In this document: in pieces, positions 51,918 through 60,194 of the stretch
Layout: each line of letters opens with the position of its first letter
How positions within the stretch are numbered: position 1 is the stretch's first letter
From: Rhizobium mayense
Lineage (GTDB): Bacteria; Pseudomonadota; Alphaproteobacteria; Rhizobiales; Rhizobiaceae
Assembly: GCF_030272705.1 (NCBI RefSeq)
Contig: NZ_JARFYM010000024.1
Coordinates: 96,929-160,928 of the forward strand
Direction of reading: 5' to 3'
Length of the DNA: 64,000 nt
Made by a program: the position numbers and the translations under genes
The notes under the pieces: model-generated
What the model saw: the letters and a program-made list of their open reading frames with translations, nothing else
Told to the model about the DNA's origin: nothing
Database searches by the model: none

Positions 51918-53240
51918 ATGGTTGCATCTATCGGCGCATGGCACCGGATCAATCCAGCCATTGCGGCTATGGCGATATTGTTCGGAATCAAAATGATCTG
52001 GAATCATCGCGTTACACGCATCACTATCGGCCTCGTGCTACTGGCGGTCGCCATTGTTGTCTTACTGCCGGGATTAACAGGTTTCACAAGCCTCGACGGC
52101 ACGGTCAATGCACGGTTTGCGGTCGTGAACGCCCCGATTGATGGAATGATTGCGGGAGATCCGTTAAGGGTCGGTGCGCCGGTCAAAGAGGGACAGACAC
52201 TTGCCGAGATCAACAATCCACGCGTAAACCGCGCAATCCTCGCGTCGCTACAAGCGGACCAAAATACGGCGCGCGATAGTGTGGCGGCGCTTCAGAAGGA
52301 GCGGGACGAGCTTACTCAGCTTCGCGATCAGCTTGCCACGCGATTGGAGGTCTATAAGAACACCACCATCGCCAACCTTGAACGTGAAGTCGAGATCCTG
52401 CGGAAGCGGGTTGCGGTTTCACAGGCACAGGATCTTGTCGCGCAAGTCGACCTAAACCGTCGACTGGACCTCGAATCAAAGGGCATTCTCACCCAAAGGA
52501 TGGTCGATGCGGCCCGCGCTGCCGGAGCCGTGACCGGCGGCGAGGTCGAGATCAGCAATTTGACGGTCGATCAGTTGCAACAAAGGCTTGACGCTGTTCG
52601 ACAGGGCATATTCGTTTTCGGCGACGGGCAGAATGATGTGCCTTATTCACGACAACGCCAAGACGAGGTCATCGTTCGCATCAACGACCTGAATTCGCGC
52701 ATAGCGGAAAATCAGACACGCGCCACTGAAGTCGGAAAGCAGCTAGCCCAGGAAGAGAACCGAATTCACAGCCTTGAATCGGCAGCAGCGATCGCTCCAT
52801 TTGATGGTGTCGTTTGGAGCAGAAATATCGTCAATGGCTCCAACGTCGTGCTCAACAATGAGCTGATGCGCGTGCTCGATTGCCGCGAACTGTACGTTGA
52901 TATTCTTGTTCCGGAGGTCGACTACGACGAAATTTATCCGGGACTTGCTGCGGAGGTACGGCTGTTCGGGCGCGCCGATGTTTTCAACGGGGAAGTCATC
53001 TCCGTGCGGGGCAGCTCAGCGGTTATCGAAACGGATTCCTTTGCAGCCACTCAGCCTGCCTCGACTCAGCGCAGCGCCCGTATCCGGGTTCGTCTCGAAC
53101 CGTCCTTTCTGAACGGTGATTTCGGCAATTTCTGCCAGGTGGGGCGGACAGTTCAGGTGCGTTTCTCAAAGAACGGTGTCGGCTTCGATAGCGCCGGCCT
53201 GTCAAAATGGGTGAAGAGCCTGTGGTTCAGCATCTTCTAG
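51918..53240 (+). CDS. bgsB: HlyD-like membrane-fusion protein, BgsB-like
   Basis: A 440-residue inner-membrane protein. An N-terminal transmembrane helix (about 34-56, ITIGLVLLAVAIVVLLPGLTGF) is followed by a lipoyl-like half motif (VNAPIDGMIAGDPLRVGAPVKEGQTL), a long coiled coil (about 105-245) and the second half motif (AAIAPFDGVVWSRNIVNGSNV near 295). It overlaps the glycosyltransferase gene by 34 bases. In Sinorhizobium meliloti the mixed-linkage beta-glucan operon has this same order (bgsB HlyD-like, bgsA synthase). BgsB presumably spans the periplasm to move the polymer. The assignment rests on architecture and neighbour. Confidence 0.7.
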   Translation: MVASIGAWHRINPAIAAMAILFGIKMIWNHRVTRITIGLVLLAVAIVVLLPGLTGFTSLDGTVNARFAVVNAPIDGMIAGDPLRVGAPVKEGQTLAEINNPRVNRAILASLQADQNTARDSVAALQKERDELTQLRDQLATRLEVYKNTTIANLEREVEILRKRVAVSQAQDLVAQVDLNRRLDLESKGILTQRMVDAARAAGAVTGGEVEISNLTVDQLQQRLDAVRQGIFVFGDGQNDVPYSRQRQDEVIVRINDLNSRIAENQTRATEVGKQLAQEENRIHSLESAAAIAPFDGVVWSRNIVNGSNVVLNNELMRVLDCRELYVDILVPEVDYDEIYPGLAAEVRLFGRADVFNGEVISVRGSSAVIETDSFAATQPASTQRSARIRVRLEPSFLNGDFGNFCQVGRTVQVRFSKNGVGFDSAGLSKWVKSLWFSIF

Positions 53241-55216
53241 CGCTCGCGCCGACTATTCTTGTTTTAGCGTTCTTTATGCTCGGCCCTTTCAACTGGTCGC
53301 GTTACCATACCTGGGCGCGGGCGATTACGTGTGCTTTCGTCGCAGCGGTCGCGCTGCGCTACATGCTGTGGAGGCTGATCGAAACCGTTCTTCCTTATCC
53401 CAATGACGGCTTCGGTTTCTACTGGGTCTGGTTTCTTTTCATCGTCGAGATTCTGGCTTTTTCGGAGGTCGCCCTCTTTCTGATATTGATGAGCCGTTGC
53501 GTAGATCGAAGCGCAGAAGCCGACAGGCTTGCACGGACCTTCTTTGCACGTGCCGAAGGTGAGCTGCCGAGTGTTGATGTCTTCATTCCGACCTATAACG
53601 AGCCTCTCGATGTCCTCGAAAGGACGATCGTCGGGGCGCTCTCGCTGGATTACCCGGCTGACAAGTTGAAGGTATACGTGCTCGACGACCAGCGACGGGA
53701 CTGGCTCAAGACCTATTGCGAAGAAAGGAATGCAATCCACGTCACGCGCCCGGACAACGCGCATGCCAAAGCAGGCAACATGAATAATGGCCTGAAGGTT
53801 AGTGCGGGCGAGTTCGTGGCGATTTTCGACGCGGATTTCGTTCCCTACCGGCATTTCCTTCGCCGGACGCTGCCCTTTTTCTCCGATAAGAACATTGGCA
53901 TCGTGCAGACCCCGCAACATTTCTTCAATGTCGATCCGGTGCAGTCGAACCTGGGGCTTGAGAATATTTGGCCGGATGAGCAGCGCTTGTTCTTCGACGA
54001 GATTGCGCCCAGTCGGGATGTCTGGGATGTCAGCTTTTGTTGCGGGTCGTGCTCGATTGCGCGGCGCAGCGCCATCGATGCAATCGGCGGGTTTCCGACC
54101 GAGTCCATCACCGAAGACCTGTTGACGACACTATCTATGCTCAACAAGGGTTACAAGACGCGCTATCTGAACGAGCGCCTGTCGATGGGATTGGCCGCCG
54201 AAAATCTCACCGGCTATTTTGTGCAGCGCGAACGATGGTGCCAGGGCGGCATTCAGACGCTCTACCTCCACAACGGCCCGCTACGCGGCCCGGGCTTGTC
54301 GCTGTTTCAGCGGATCATGTTCCTGCCGGCATCGTGGCTCGTCCAATATTTGACTCGCTTCACGATATTGATCGTACCCGTCGTTTATCTCTGGTCTGGT
54401 CTGCTGCCACTTTATTTCACCGGCATCACCGACTACATCTCCTATCAGATTCCGTTGTTAGCCGCTTATTTCCTTCTCATGTTGTGGATAACGCCGACAC
54501 GGTACCTGCCTGTTATTTCAAGTGCCGTCGGCACCTTTGCGACGTTCCGCATGTTGCCGACCGTCGTCTCCAGCGTGGTCCGGCCTTTTGGTAAGCCGTT
54601 CAGGGTTACGCCAAAGGGTAGCAGCAACGAGGCGAACCAATTCGACCGATATAGTTTCGCCTGGATCGCAGGCTTGATTACTGTCACGGCCCTCGGCTTG
54701 TTGATCAACATCGTGCCGGAGACGTCGCATGTGCAAGGGCAATTCTCGCCCATCGCCGCCTGCTGGTCCGGCATCAATATCATCGTGCTTGCCGTTGCAT
54801 CCCTGATTTGCTTCGAGAAACCCCGGCGATTGTTTCATGCATTCAAGCTTGACGAAGCTGTCACTGTCGGTGGCGTTGAGGGTCGCGTCGTCAGCCTGGC
54901 GCTCGACAAGGCGGTCGTCGCAGTCCCTGTCGAGACCCGCTTTCAATCCAAATCCGTCGCGCTCCAGATCGATGGCTTTGAACCCATCGCAACGGAACTC
55001 AAGCAAGTTACACAGCGAGGCAAGAGCATAAGTCGCAGCGGAGACAAGCAGGCCTACTACTTGCATCTGCATTTCGACATCAAGGGGGCTGCCCGCGACA
55101 AGATGATCGTCAAACTCTACACGGGCGGCTATTCACGAGATGTTCCCGACATCGACAAGGTTGCTGTCTCAATCAATCTATTGCTGCGCACATTCGGGCG
55201 AACGCGGACATTGTAG
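53207..55216 (+). CDS. bgsA: Cellulose-synthase-like family 2 glycosyltransferase, BgsA-like
   Basis: A 669-residue processive beta-glucan synthase. Two N-terminal transmembrane helices precede the catalytic GT2 domain (about 120-350) with IPTYNEPLDVLERT, first Asp in VLDDQRRDW near 160, DADF near 208, TED near 302 and the QRERWCQGG motif near 340. Four to five more helices follow, then a C-terminal cytoplasmic domain (about 545-669). That domain is where a PilZ module sits in BcsA, but the RxxxR and DxSxxG c-di-GMP motifs are not intact. In S. meliloti BgsA, which makes mixed-linkage beta-glucan, the C-terminal domain binds c-di-GMP without a PilZ fold, which fits. Cellulose synthase proper is less likely because no bcsB or bcsZ follows. 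Confidence 0.75.
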   Translation: MGEEPVVQHLLALAPTILVLAFFMLGPFNWSRYHTWARAITCAFVAAVALRYMLWRLIETVLPYPNDGFGFYWVWFLFIVEILAFSEVALFLILMSRCVDRSAEADRLARTFFARAEGELPSVDVFIPTYNEPLDVLERTIVGALSLDYPADKLKVYVLDDQRRDWLKTYCEERNAIHVTRPDNAHAKAGNMNNGLKVSAGEFVAIFDADFVPYRHFLRRTLPFFSDKNIGIVQTPQHFFNVDPVQSNLGLENIWPDEQRLFFDEIAPSRDVWDVSFCCGSCSIARRSAIDAIGGFPTESITEDLLTTLSMLNKGYKTRYLNERLSMGLAAENLTGYFVQRERWCQGGIQTLYLHNGPLRGPGLSLFQRIMFLPASWLVQYLTRFTILIVPVVYLWSGLLPLYFTGITDYISYQIPLLAAYFLLMLWITPTRYLPVISSAVGTFATFRMLPTVVSSVVRPFGKPFRVTPKGSSNEANQFDRYSFAWIAGLITVTALGLLINIVPETSHVQGQFSPIAACWSGINIIVLAVASLICFEKPRRLFHAFKLDEAVTVGGVEGRVVSLALDKAVVAVPVETRFQSKSVALQIDGFEPIATELKQVTQRGKSISRSGDKQAYYLHLHFDIKGAARDKMIVKLYTGGYSRDVPDIDKVAVSINLLLRTFGRTRTL

Positions 55217-55556
55217 GTGCGGCAATTGCTCGCGTCTTCCCCGCGCCGGGAAAGAACAATGACGGCTTGCGCCTCACGATCACCGCAAACAATCGATCGG
55301 CGCCATGGCTCCACTGGCACCATTTTCTATCGAACAGCGGAGGTGGAAGGCGGTGCATCTATTGCTCCTGCTCCGCCTCCCACCTTTTGTCGCCGGCTAA
55401 TTTAGCTCAGGCCAAATATTGGCCGGACAGGAACCTGTCCAGCGGCCTTTCAGCAAAATAGCATCCGCTCGCTCCAGCGGATTCGACCGGCAACCTCGTT
55501 CATCACTGCATTTTATAGATCCGGAAGATACTGTGGCACCCGCCGCAGGCGAACTC
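55217..55556. other. Non-coding stretch between bgsA-like and Gly/Asn-rich genes
   Basis: About 340 bases between two convergent genes. Short plus-strand frames occur but lack ribosome sites and resemblance to any protein. No strong terminator with a T run was found. Confidence 0.5.
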
Positions 55557-56327
55557 TCAATCGGCAGGCTCTATTTCATCGTCCGACGGTGCCGTTTGAA
55601 CGGTGGATCTTTCCAGGGCATCACGAACCTGATCTATCTTGCCGACAGCAGGCCCAACGCCCAGGATATCCTTGGCCTCGGCCAGCGTCTTGTCCGTCAC
55701 GACCCCAGTCTTTGACGTTTGAGCTAGAGCCGAGCGCAGGGCTTCGTCGCTAAGGGCCGGATCAGTCGGAACAGCATTGATCCCATTCTTGAGTTCGAAC
55801 TCGGCATAATCCATGACATAAGCTCTGACAGCAGCCATCTTCGGATCATTTGAATTCATATAGGCGTGATAGTTGCGCTTCAGCGAATTGAGGCTACCAA
55901 GCTCCGCCGTCTCCGATTTGACCTTGGTCGTGGCGTGCTTCTCAAGCTTCTCGCTCGCAACTGAAGACTTCGAGAAATGAGAATGGGAATGAAGGGAATG
56001 AGCCGCGTGCTTCGCGTTCCCCGCATCTCCATCATCATCGGTTGCCGCGGCGGTTGCCCGATCGTCCGCCCGCTCACTTGCTCGATCATTGGCCCGATCG
56101 CTTGCCCGATCACTTGATTGTCCGTCGTCGGACTTGTCATGACTGGAATTTTCGCTGCCATGGCTTCCGCCATTGCCGTTTCCATTGCCGCCGCCATTGC
56201 CATTGCCGCCGCCGTTACCGCCTTTGGCATATGCGATGCTTGCGAGACCGATCGCAGCACCACCCGCCGGGACAACGGCAAGCGTCATGGCGACCATGGT
56301 CGTTCCGAAGACTGAACCGAATTTCAT
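55557..56327 (-). CDS. Secreted Gly/Asn-rich, highly charged protein (intact copy)
   Basis: A 256-residue exported protein of no recognised family. A signal peptide ends ASIAYA before the mature start KGGNGGGNGN. A Gly/Asn repeat (about 35-58) is followed by an Asp/Arg/Ser repeat (DRASDRANDRASERADDRA, about 73-95), a His-rich spacer, and a helical C-terminal domain (about 140-256: LNSLKRNYHAYMNSNDPKMAA). The ATG at 56327 follows AAGGAAG; the longer frame to 56468 adds a non-signal N-terminus. A broken paralogue lies at 49415-51746, and a related Gly/Asn-rich protein at 58805-59311. It is divergent from the two-component system. Confidence 0.8.
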   Translation of the reverse strand: MKFGSVFGTTMVAMTLAVVPAGGAAIGLASIAYAKGGNGGGNGNGGGNGNGNGGSHGSENSSHDKSDDGQSSDRASDRANDRASERADDRATAAATDDDGDAGNAKHAAHSLHSHSHFSKSSVASEKLEKHATTKVKSETAELGSLNSLKRNYHAYMNSNDPKMAAVRAYVMDYAEFELKNGINAVPTDPALSDEALRSALAQTSKTGVVTDKTLAEAKDILGVGPAVGKIDQVRDALERSTVQTAPSDDEIEPAD

Positions 56328-56685
56328 GCGCTTCTTCCTTTCATTCCTGGTCGTGCTCATCCGCTGCCACGTCACCGTGACGCGGGACGAGCAATGGGCA
56401 ACCACATCGCTCGCCCCGTGCAACTGCGACGCGGGACGAGCAACGAGTAACCGCGCTGATGTCCACAATATTGCCGGAAATAAAAGTTTCTACCGGGGCG
56501 GGACCAATGCTGTCTGTGATCGGACCTTAGGCTTATTGCGGATGGCCAAAAGTCCGATAGGTTTCACAGGCGCCTAGGGGGCGTCGATGCCGGAACTTAC
56601 CGGCGAGACGAACCCACCGTCATTTGACGCGCTGCCCGGCTGCAATAGGTATGCCGAAGGTGGTCATCGCTGAAAGTAGCCAGAG
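56328..56685. other. Divergent promoter region of the Gly/Asn-rich gene and the sensor kinase gene
   Basis: About 360 bases. Near 56371-56445 the word GTCACCGTGACGCGGGACGA-type sequence and a second GCGGGACGAGCAA copy (56381 and 56430 areas) form a partial direct repeat (CGCGGGACGAGCAA). No clear sigma-70 boxes were identified. No coding frame is supported. Confidence 0.4.
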
Positions 56686-58110
56686 ATGCAGACGAATCTC
56701 AAATCAATGCTGTCGCCTGCCCGCTTAATCGCCAGCTGGAATTCCCAATCCCTGGCGAAACAATTTCTGCTGTTTGGCGGCTTCGTTTCCGCTTGCGCGA
56801 TGCTCCTCGTCGGCGCCTTCGTCACCGACCTCATCGAGGAGACCGTCACGCGCAATTCTGCGGCCAGCACCGCGCTTTATGTCGACAGCGTCATTGCGCC
56901 TCTGCTTCCGGATATGCAGACGACCGAATTCCTGGATGATACCGTGACGCGCGCCCTCGACGAAACGCTTGGTGAGGGTGCGCTCGGCAGCCGCCTGATG
57001 TCCTTTCGCCTCTGGCGCAGCGACGGCACCATTCTTTATTCCAACGACAAAAACCTCGTGGGTAAGAAGTTTCCGCTCAGCAATGACCTGAAGACGGCAT
57101 TTGCCGGGACGATGGTGGCGCAATTCAATCAGCTCGACGATGTCGAAAGTGTTGCCGAGCGCAACAGCGGCAAGCCGCTTCTGGAGATCTACAATCCGGT
57201 CCTCCAGCCTTGGTCGGGAAAGGTCGTGGCCGTTTCTGAATTTTACGAAGTGGCGTACGACTTCGAACGCAGCCTGAACGAGGCCCGTTTCAGAAGCTGG
57301 GTGGCGGTCGCGCTGTTCACGCTGACATTCTTTCTCCTTCTCTCCATTATCGTCCTTCGCGGAAGCCGGACGATTGAAAGTCAGCGCAGCGCTCTCAAAG
57401 CGCGCATCGGGGAACTGTCGACGCTGCTGCGGCAGAACGATATTCTGCACGCCCGCGTTCAACGCGCTTCGCAACGCGCCGCCGCGCTCAACGAGAGCTA
57501 TCTCAGGCGCATCGGCGCCGATTTGCATGACGGACCAGCCCAGCTCGTAGCCTATGCGTCCTTGAGATTGGACAGTCCGGCTTTGGTGAACCCAGCCACT
57601 CCGGCGCATGAGCGAGAACAGTCGCTTAGCGCGATCAAAGCAAGTCTGGACGACGCGATGGCAGACATCAGAAGCATCTGCAGCGGGTTGGTGTTGCCAC
57701 ACATCGAGGCGGCAAACCTCTCCGAGCTGTTACAACGCGCGGTCCGCGCCCATGAGCAACGAACCGGCGTCAAGGTCGGCCTATCCTATTCCGACACGAC
57801 GCGAGAGCTTTCGACATCCGCCAAGATATGTGTATATCGGTTCGTGCAGGAAGCGCTTAACAACGGCTATCGTCATGGTGAGGGCGCCGCGCAGCAAGTG
57901 AGGCAGACCATCGAAGACGGGCAGATCACGATCGCAGTGTCGGACAAGGGGCCCGGCTTCGATCCGGCGTATATACCTCCGAGCAGCCTTGGTTTGGCAG
58001 GCCTCAGAGAGAGGGTGGAAAGTCTTGGCGGTACTTTCGACTTAAAATCTTCCAAAGACGGAACGATCGTTCAAATGTCGCTGAACGCAATGGAAATGGA
58101 GCAGACATGA
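56686..58110 (+). CDS. NarL-type sensor histidine kinase
   Basis: A 474-residue membrane sensor: first transmembrane helix about 22-44, periplasmic sensing domain about 45-203, second helix about 204-224, then a HisKA_3 dimerisation domain with the phosphorylated His in RRIGADLHDGPAQLVAYASL near residue 286. A HATPase domain follows (about 370-470: RFVQEALNNGYRHG, SDKGPGFDP, LGLAGLRERVESLGG). Its stop overlaps the response regulator start by ATGA. The periplasmic domain resembles no known sensor to me. Two secreted Gly/Asn-rich protein genes flank the pair, divergent and convergent, suggesting they are targets or signals. Confidence 0.92.
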   Translation: MQTNLKSMLSPARLIASWNSQSLAKQFLLFGGFVSACAMLLVGAFVTDLIEETVTRNSAASTALYVDSVIAPLLPDMQTTEFLDDTVTRALDETLGEGALGSRLMSFRLWRSDGTILYSNDKNLVGKKFPLSNDLKTAFAGTMVAQFNQLDDVESVAERNSGKPLLEIYNPVLQPWSGKVVAVSEFYEVAYDFERSLNEARFRSWVAVALFTLTFFLLLSIIVLRGSRTIESQRSALKARIGELSTLLRQNDILHARVQRASQRAAALNESYLRRIGADLHDGPAQLVAYASLRLDSPALVNPATPAHEREQSLSAIKASLDDAMADIRSICSGLVLPHIEAANLSELLQRAVRAHEQRTGVKVGLSYSDTTRELSTSAKICVYRFVQEALNNGYRHGEGAAQQVRQTIEDGQITIAVSDKGPGFDPAYIPPSSLGLAGLRERVESLGGTFDLKSSKDGTIVQMSLNAMEMEQT

Positions 58111-58754
58111 CGACAGCAATCAGTCTAGCGGTGATCGACGACCATCCATTGTTCCGGGAGGGGGTCATTCGCAGCCTCGCCGAGATCGATGGTTTTGCAA
58201 TCGTTGGCGAAGGAAGCACGAAGGAAGATGCGATTCGGATTTCCGAGGAAAAGCGTCCGGACGTTCTGTTGTTGGATATCTCCATGCCCGGTGGGGGCCT
58301 CGACGCACTCCCGCTGATCCTCGAGCGAGTGCCCGGTCAGAAAATCGTGATGTTGACGGTCTCCGAAGCAAGCGACGATGTGACAACGGCTCTCAAGAAC
58401 GGAGCAAAAGGGTATGTCCTGAAGGGCGTAGGCTCTAGAGCACTGGCCGACATCCTCCGCACGGTGGCTTCCGGAGAGAGCTATGTCGCTCCCACTCTTT
58501 CCGCCCGCCTGCTTTCCGGCGGCAGCAACGGCTCCGTGCAAAAAGCCGATCTTCTTCGAGACCTGACAGACAGGGAAAGCGAGGTACTTGAGTTCGTCGC
58601 AGCCGGACTGAGCAATAAGCAGATCGGCCTGAAGCTTGATCTCCACGAGAAGACCATCAAGCATCATATGACCCAGATCTTCACGAAACTGGGTGTTGCG
58701 AACCGAACAGAGGCCGCAATGGCTTTTCGCGATGCGCTTGAAAATCGTGGTTAG
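58107..58754 (+). CDS. LuxR/NarL-family response regulator
   Basis: A 215-residue regulator: receiver domain (about 1-125) with IDDHPLFREGV near residue 10, the phospho-Asp in DVLLLDISMPGG near 55 and a conserved Lys in GAKGYVLKG near 103. A LuxR-type helix-turn-helix follows (about 150-210: LTDRESEVLEFVAAGLSNKQ, then HEKTIKHHMTQIFTKLGVAN). It is translationally coupled to the sensor kinase. It probably activates nearby surface-protein genes when phosphorylated; this is inferred from position. Confidence 0.93.
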   Translation: MTTAISLAVIDDHPLFREGVIRSLAEIDGFAIVGEGSTKEDAIRISEEKRPDVLLLDISMPGGGLDALPLILERVPGQKIVMLTVSEASDDVTTALKNGAKGYVLKGVGSRALADILRTVASGESYVAPTLSARLLSGGSNGSVQKADLLRDLTDRESEVLEFVAAGLSNKQIGLKLDLHEKTIKHHMTQIFTKLGVANRTEAAMAFRDALENRG

Positions 58755-58794
58755 AGCGCGGCGCGTTTATTTGAACGCGCAAAGGTCGCTCTAA
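58751..58794. terminator. Nested inverted repeat, probable bidirectional terminator
   Basis: An outer 8-bp stem (TTAGAGCG at 58751-58758 with CGCTCTAA at 58787-58794) encloses an inner 7-bp stem (GCGCGTT at 58761-58767 with AACGCGC at 58774-58780). It overlaps the response regulator stop and lies just before the end of the convergent Gly/Asn-rich gene. The AAAGGTCGCTCTAA end resembles a word common in rhizobial intergenic repeats, from memory. Confidence 0.6.
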
Positions 58795-58804
58795 TCTATG
58801 GAAT

Positions 58805-59311
58805 CTAGTGAAGGAGATTCTGCAGTCGCAGGTGATCGGCCGTGGTCGCGCCGCGATTGATGATGGTGCGGCCCTTCGAATCCTTCATGACATAACGTCC
58901 ATTTTGTATTGCTTCACTGATGCCGTCGTCGTGGCGTACTTCCATCGACCCATCATTGGCGTCGGTCGAGTCGTCAGAGTCGGTTTGCGACTGTGTGGCG
59001 CTTTTTCCGTTGGCTTTGCCATTGCCGTTGCCGTTTCCGCTATTGCCACCGTTGCCGTTACCGCTTCCGTTACCCCCGCCATTTCCATTGCCGTTTCCGC
59101 TATTGCCACCGCCGTTACCGTTGCCGCCGCCATTGCCATTACCTCCGCCGTTGCCCCCGCCGTTACCGTTGCCGCCACCTTTTGCATGGGCGGTTTGCGC
59201 AACAAGTCCGACAGAGGACCCGCGAATCTCGACGGTGTAAGGCGTAGCCACGAGCACCAGCGCAAACGAGGCACCGAGAAGAACCGCGATCGACTTTTCG
59301 CGTAAAGACAT
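58805..59311 (-). CDS. Secreted Gly/Asn-rich repeat protein
   Basis: A 168-residue exported protein. A signal peptide ends VAQTAHA before KGGGNGNGGGNGGGNGN. The Gly/Asn repeat runs from about 43 to 100, then an acidic linker (SDDSTDANDGS) and a short C-terminal domain of about 40 residues (NGRYVMKDSKGRTIINRGAT). The signal cleavage context and repeat match those of the Gly/Asn-rich gene at 55557-56327, but the C-terminal domains differ. It is convergent with the response regulator gene. No family is recognised. Repeats of this kind form extended or gel-like matrices in some secreted proteins, so a surface role is possible. Confidence 0.75.
   Translation of the reverse strand: MSLREKSIAVLLGASFALVLVATPYTVEIRGSSVGLVAQTAHAKGGGNGNGGGNGGGNGNGGGNGNGGGNSGNGNGNGGGNGSGNGNGGNSGNGNGNGKANGKSATQSQTDSDDSTDANDGSMEVRHDDGISEAIQNGRYVMKDSKGRTIINRGATTADHLRLQNLLH
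59031..59111. repeat. Internal repeat of the Gly/Asn-rich coding region
   Basis: The 20-base word beginning CCGTTTCCGCTATTG is repeated exactly at 59031-59050 and 59091-59110, 60 bases (20 codons) apart, in a wider run of GCC/CCG-type triplet repeats from about 59020 to 59185. Such repeats can change length by recombination or slippage, altering the Gly/Asn tract. Confidence 0.65.
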
Positions 59312-59721
59312 GGCTGGCTTCCTACACGCCTATAAATACACCACTGTGCCGAAGAACCGTTCACCGGATTCGAAACAGCTACTCCGCGACGATATCAGAT
59401 CGCTTTTGCAACCGAACCGTCAACCTTTGTCTTGGCTAAAACGCAAATCTCGGACTTTTGCAATACCGGCTAAGACCTTGGTCCAGCGCATCTATCGGAC
59501 AAAGGTCGCAAGGACCAGCCGACTGAAGCCCAATTGCGAACAGCGAGATTGAAAGAGCGTTCGTCCTGCGCGTAGTACTGCGTGGGGAGCAATCGATTCA
59601 TCAGACGGGAAGTGCAGACGAATGCCTTTCGTTGCACTCGGTTGTTGGTGGTTCTGTTGCATGCGGCAAAGGGACAATCTGTCATGGGCGCCGCGGAGAT
59701 TCCCACCATCCCTTCCGTTTC
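59312..59721. other. Non-coding stretch
   Basis: About 400 bases between the Gly/Asn-rich gene and a small hypothetical gene. The left end must hold the promoter of the minus-strand Gly/Asn-rich gene. No clear promoter boxes, repeats or RNA gene were seen. Confidence 0.45.
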
Positions 59722-60144
59722 ATGTCGGGACAGCTGAACGCGAAAGACGTCAAAATGAAAACGCAGTGGAAAAAATACCTGGATCAAACGAGACCGCCCG
59801 GCGCGGTCGCCGATTTCTCAGCCGCCGCTTTCGTCCTTCAGGTAGCGATGAATATCCGGGTCTTGCTGGACTTTGTGGACCCGACACCTGAGTGCAATTA
59901 TTACGCGGAACGCGTTATCGCCTGTGCTGAAATATACGGCCATGCAAGAGAGGCAGGTTCGGCACTGCCGTTTACGGACGCCGAGAAGGCGCTAGCCGAG
60001 ACCGTAACGCTTTTTGCAATCGAGTTGCAACAATGTCCGCCAACGCCGCGAGCAGGCGAAGTGTGGTTGGCCAGAAGACGTCGAACTGCACCGTCTCAGC
60101 CGACAACGATCAATGAAGGCCAATTCGGAAGCGCCTCCTTGTAA
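59722..60144 (+). CDS. Hypothetical protein
   Basis: A predicted 140-residue soluble protein with no recognised family. The middle (FVLQVAMNIRVLLDFVDPTP, CNYYAERVIACAEIYG) looks helical and has two Cys residues, and the C-terminus is basic (WLARRRRTAPSQ). No strong ribosome site marks the start; ATG codons at 59632, 59722 and 59755 are all possible. Codon use looks coding between about 59755 and 60144. It stands alone, facing the DoxX gene tail-to-tail. Confidence 0.45.
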   Translation: MSGQLNAKDVKMKTQWKKYLDQTRPPGAVADFSAAAFVLQVAMNIRVLLDFVDPTPECNYYAERVIACAEIYGHAREAGSALPFTDAEKALAETVTLFAIELQQCPPTPRAGEVWLARRRRTAPSQPTTINEGQFGSASL

Positions 60145-60194
60145 CGACCATCGCGAGGAGGAAGACTGCTGCCCGCTGCGGCAGTCGTCAGGCG

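Noticed and set aside
53207..55216. A cellulose synthase bcsA
   Set aside because: No bcsB, bcsZ or bcsC follows, the PilZ motifs are incomplete and an HlyD-like gene precedes it, which fits BgsBA better.
56040..59185. A CRISPR array in the Gly/Asn repeat regions
   Set aside because: The repeats are in-frame coding triplet blocks without spacers of unique sequence and no cas genes are nearby.
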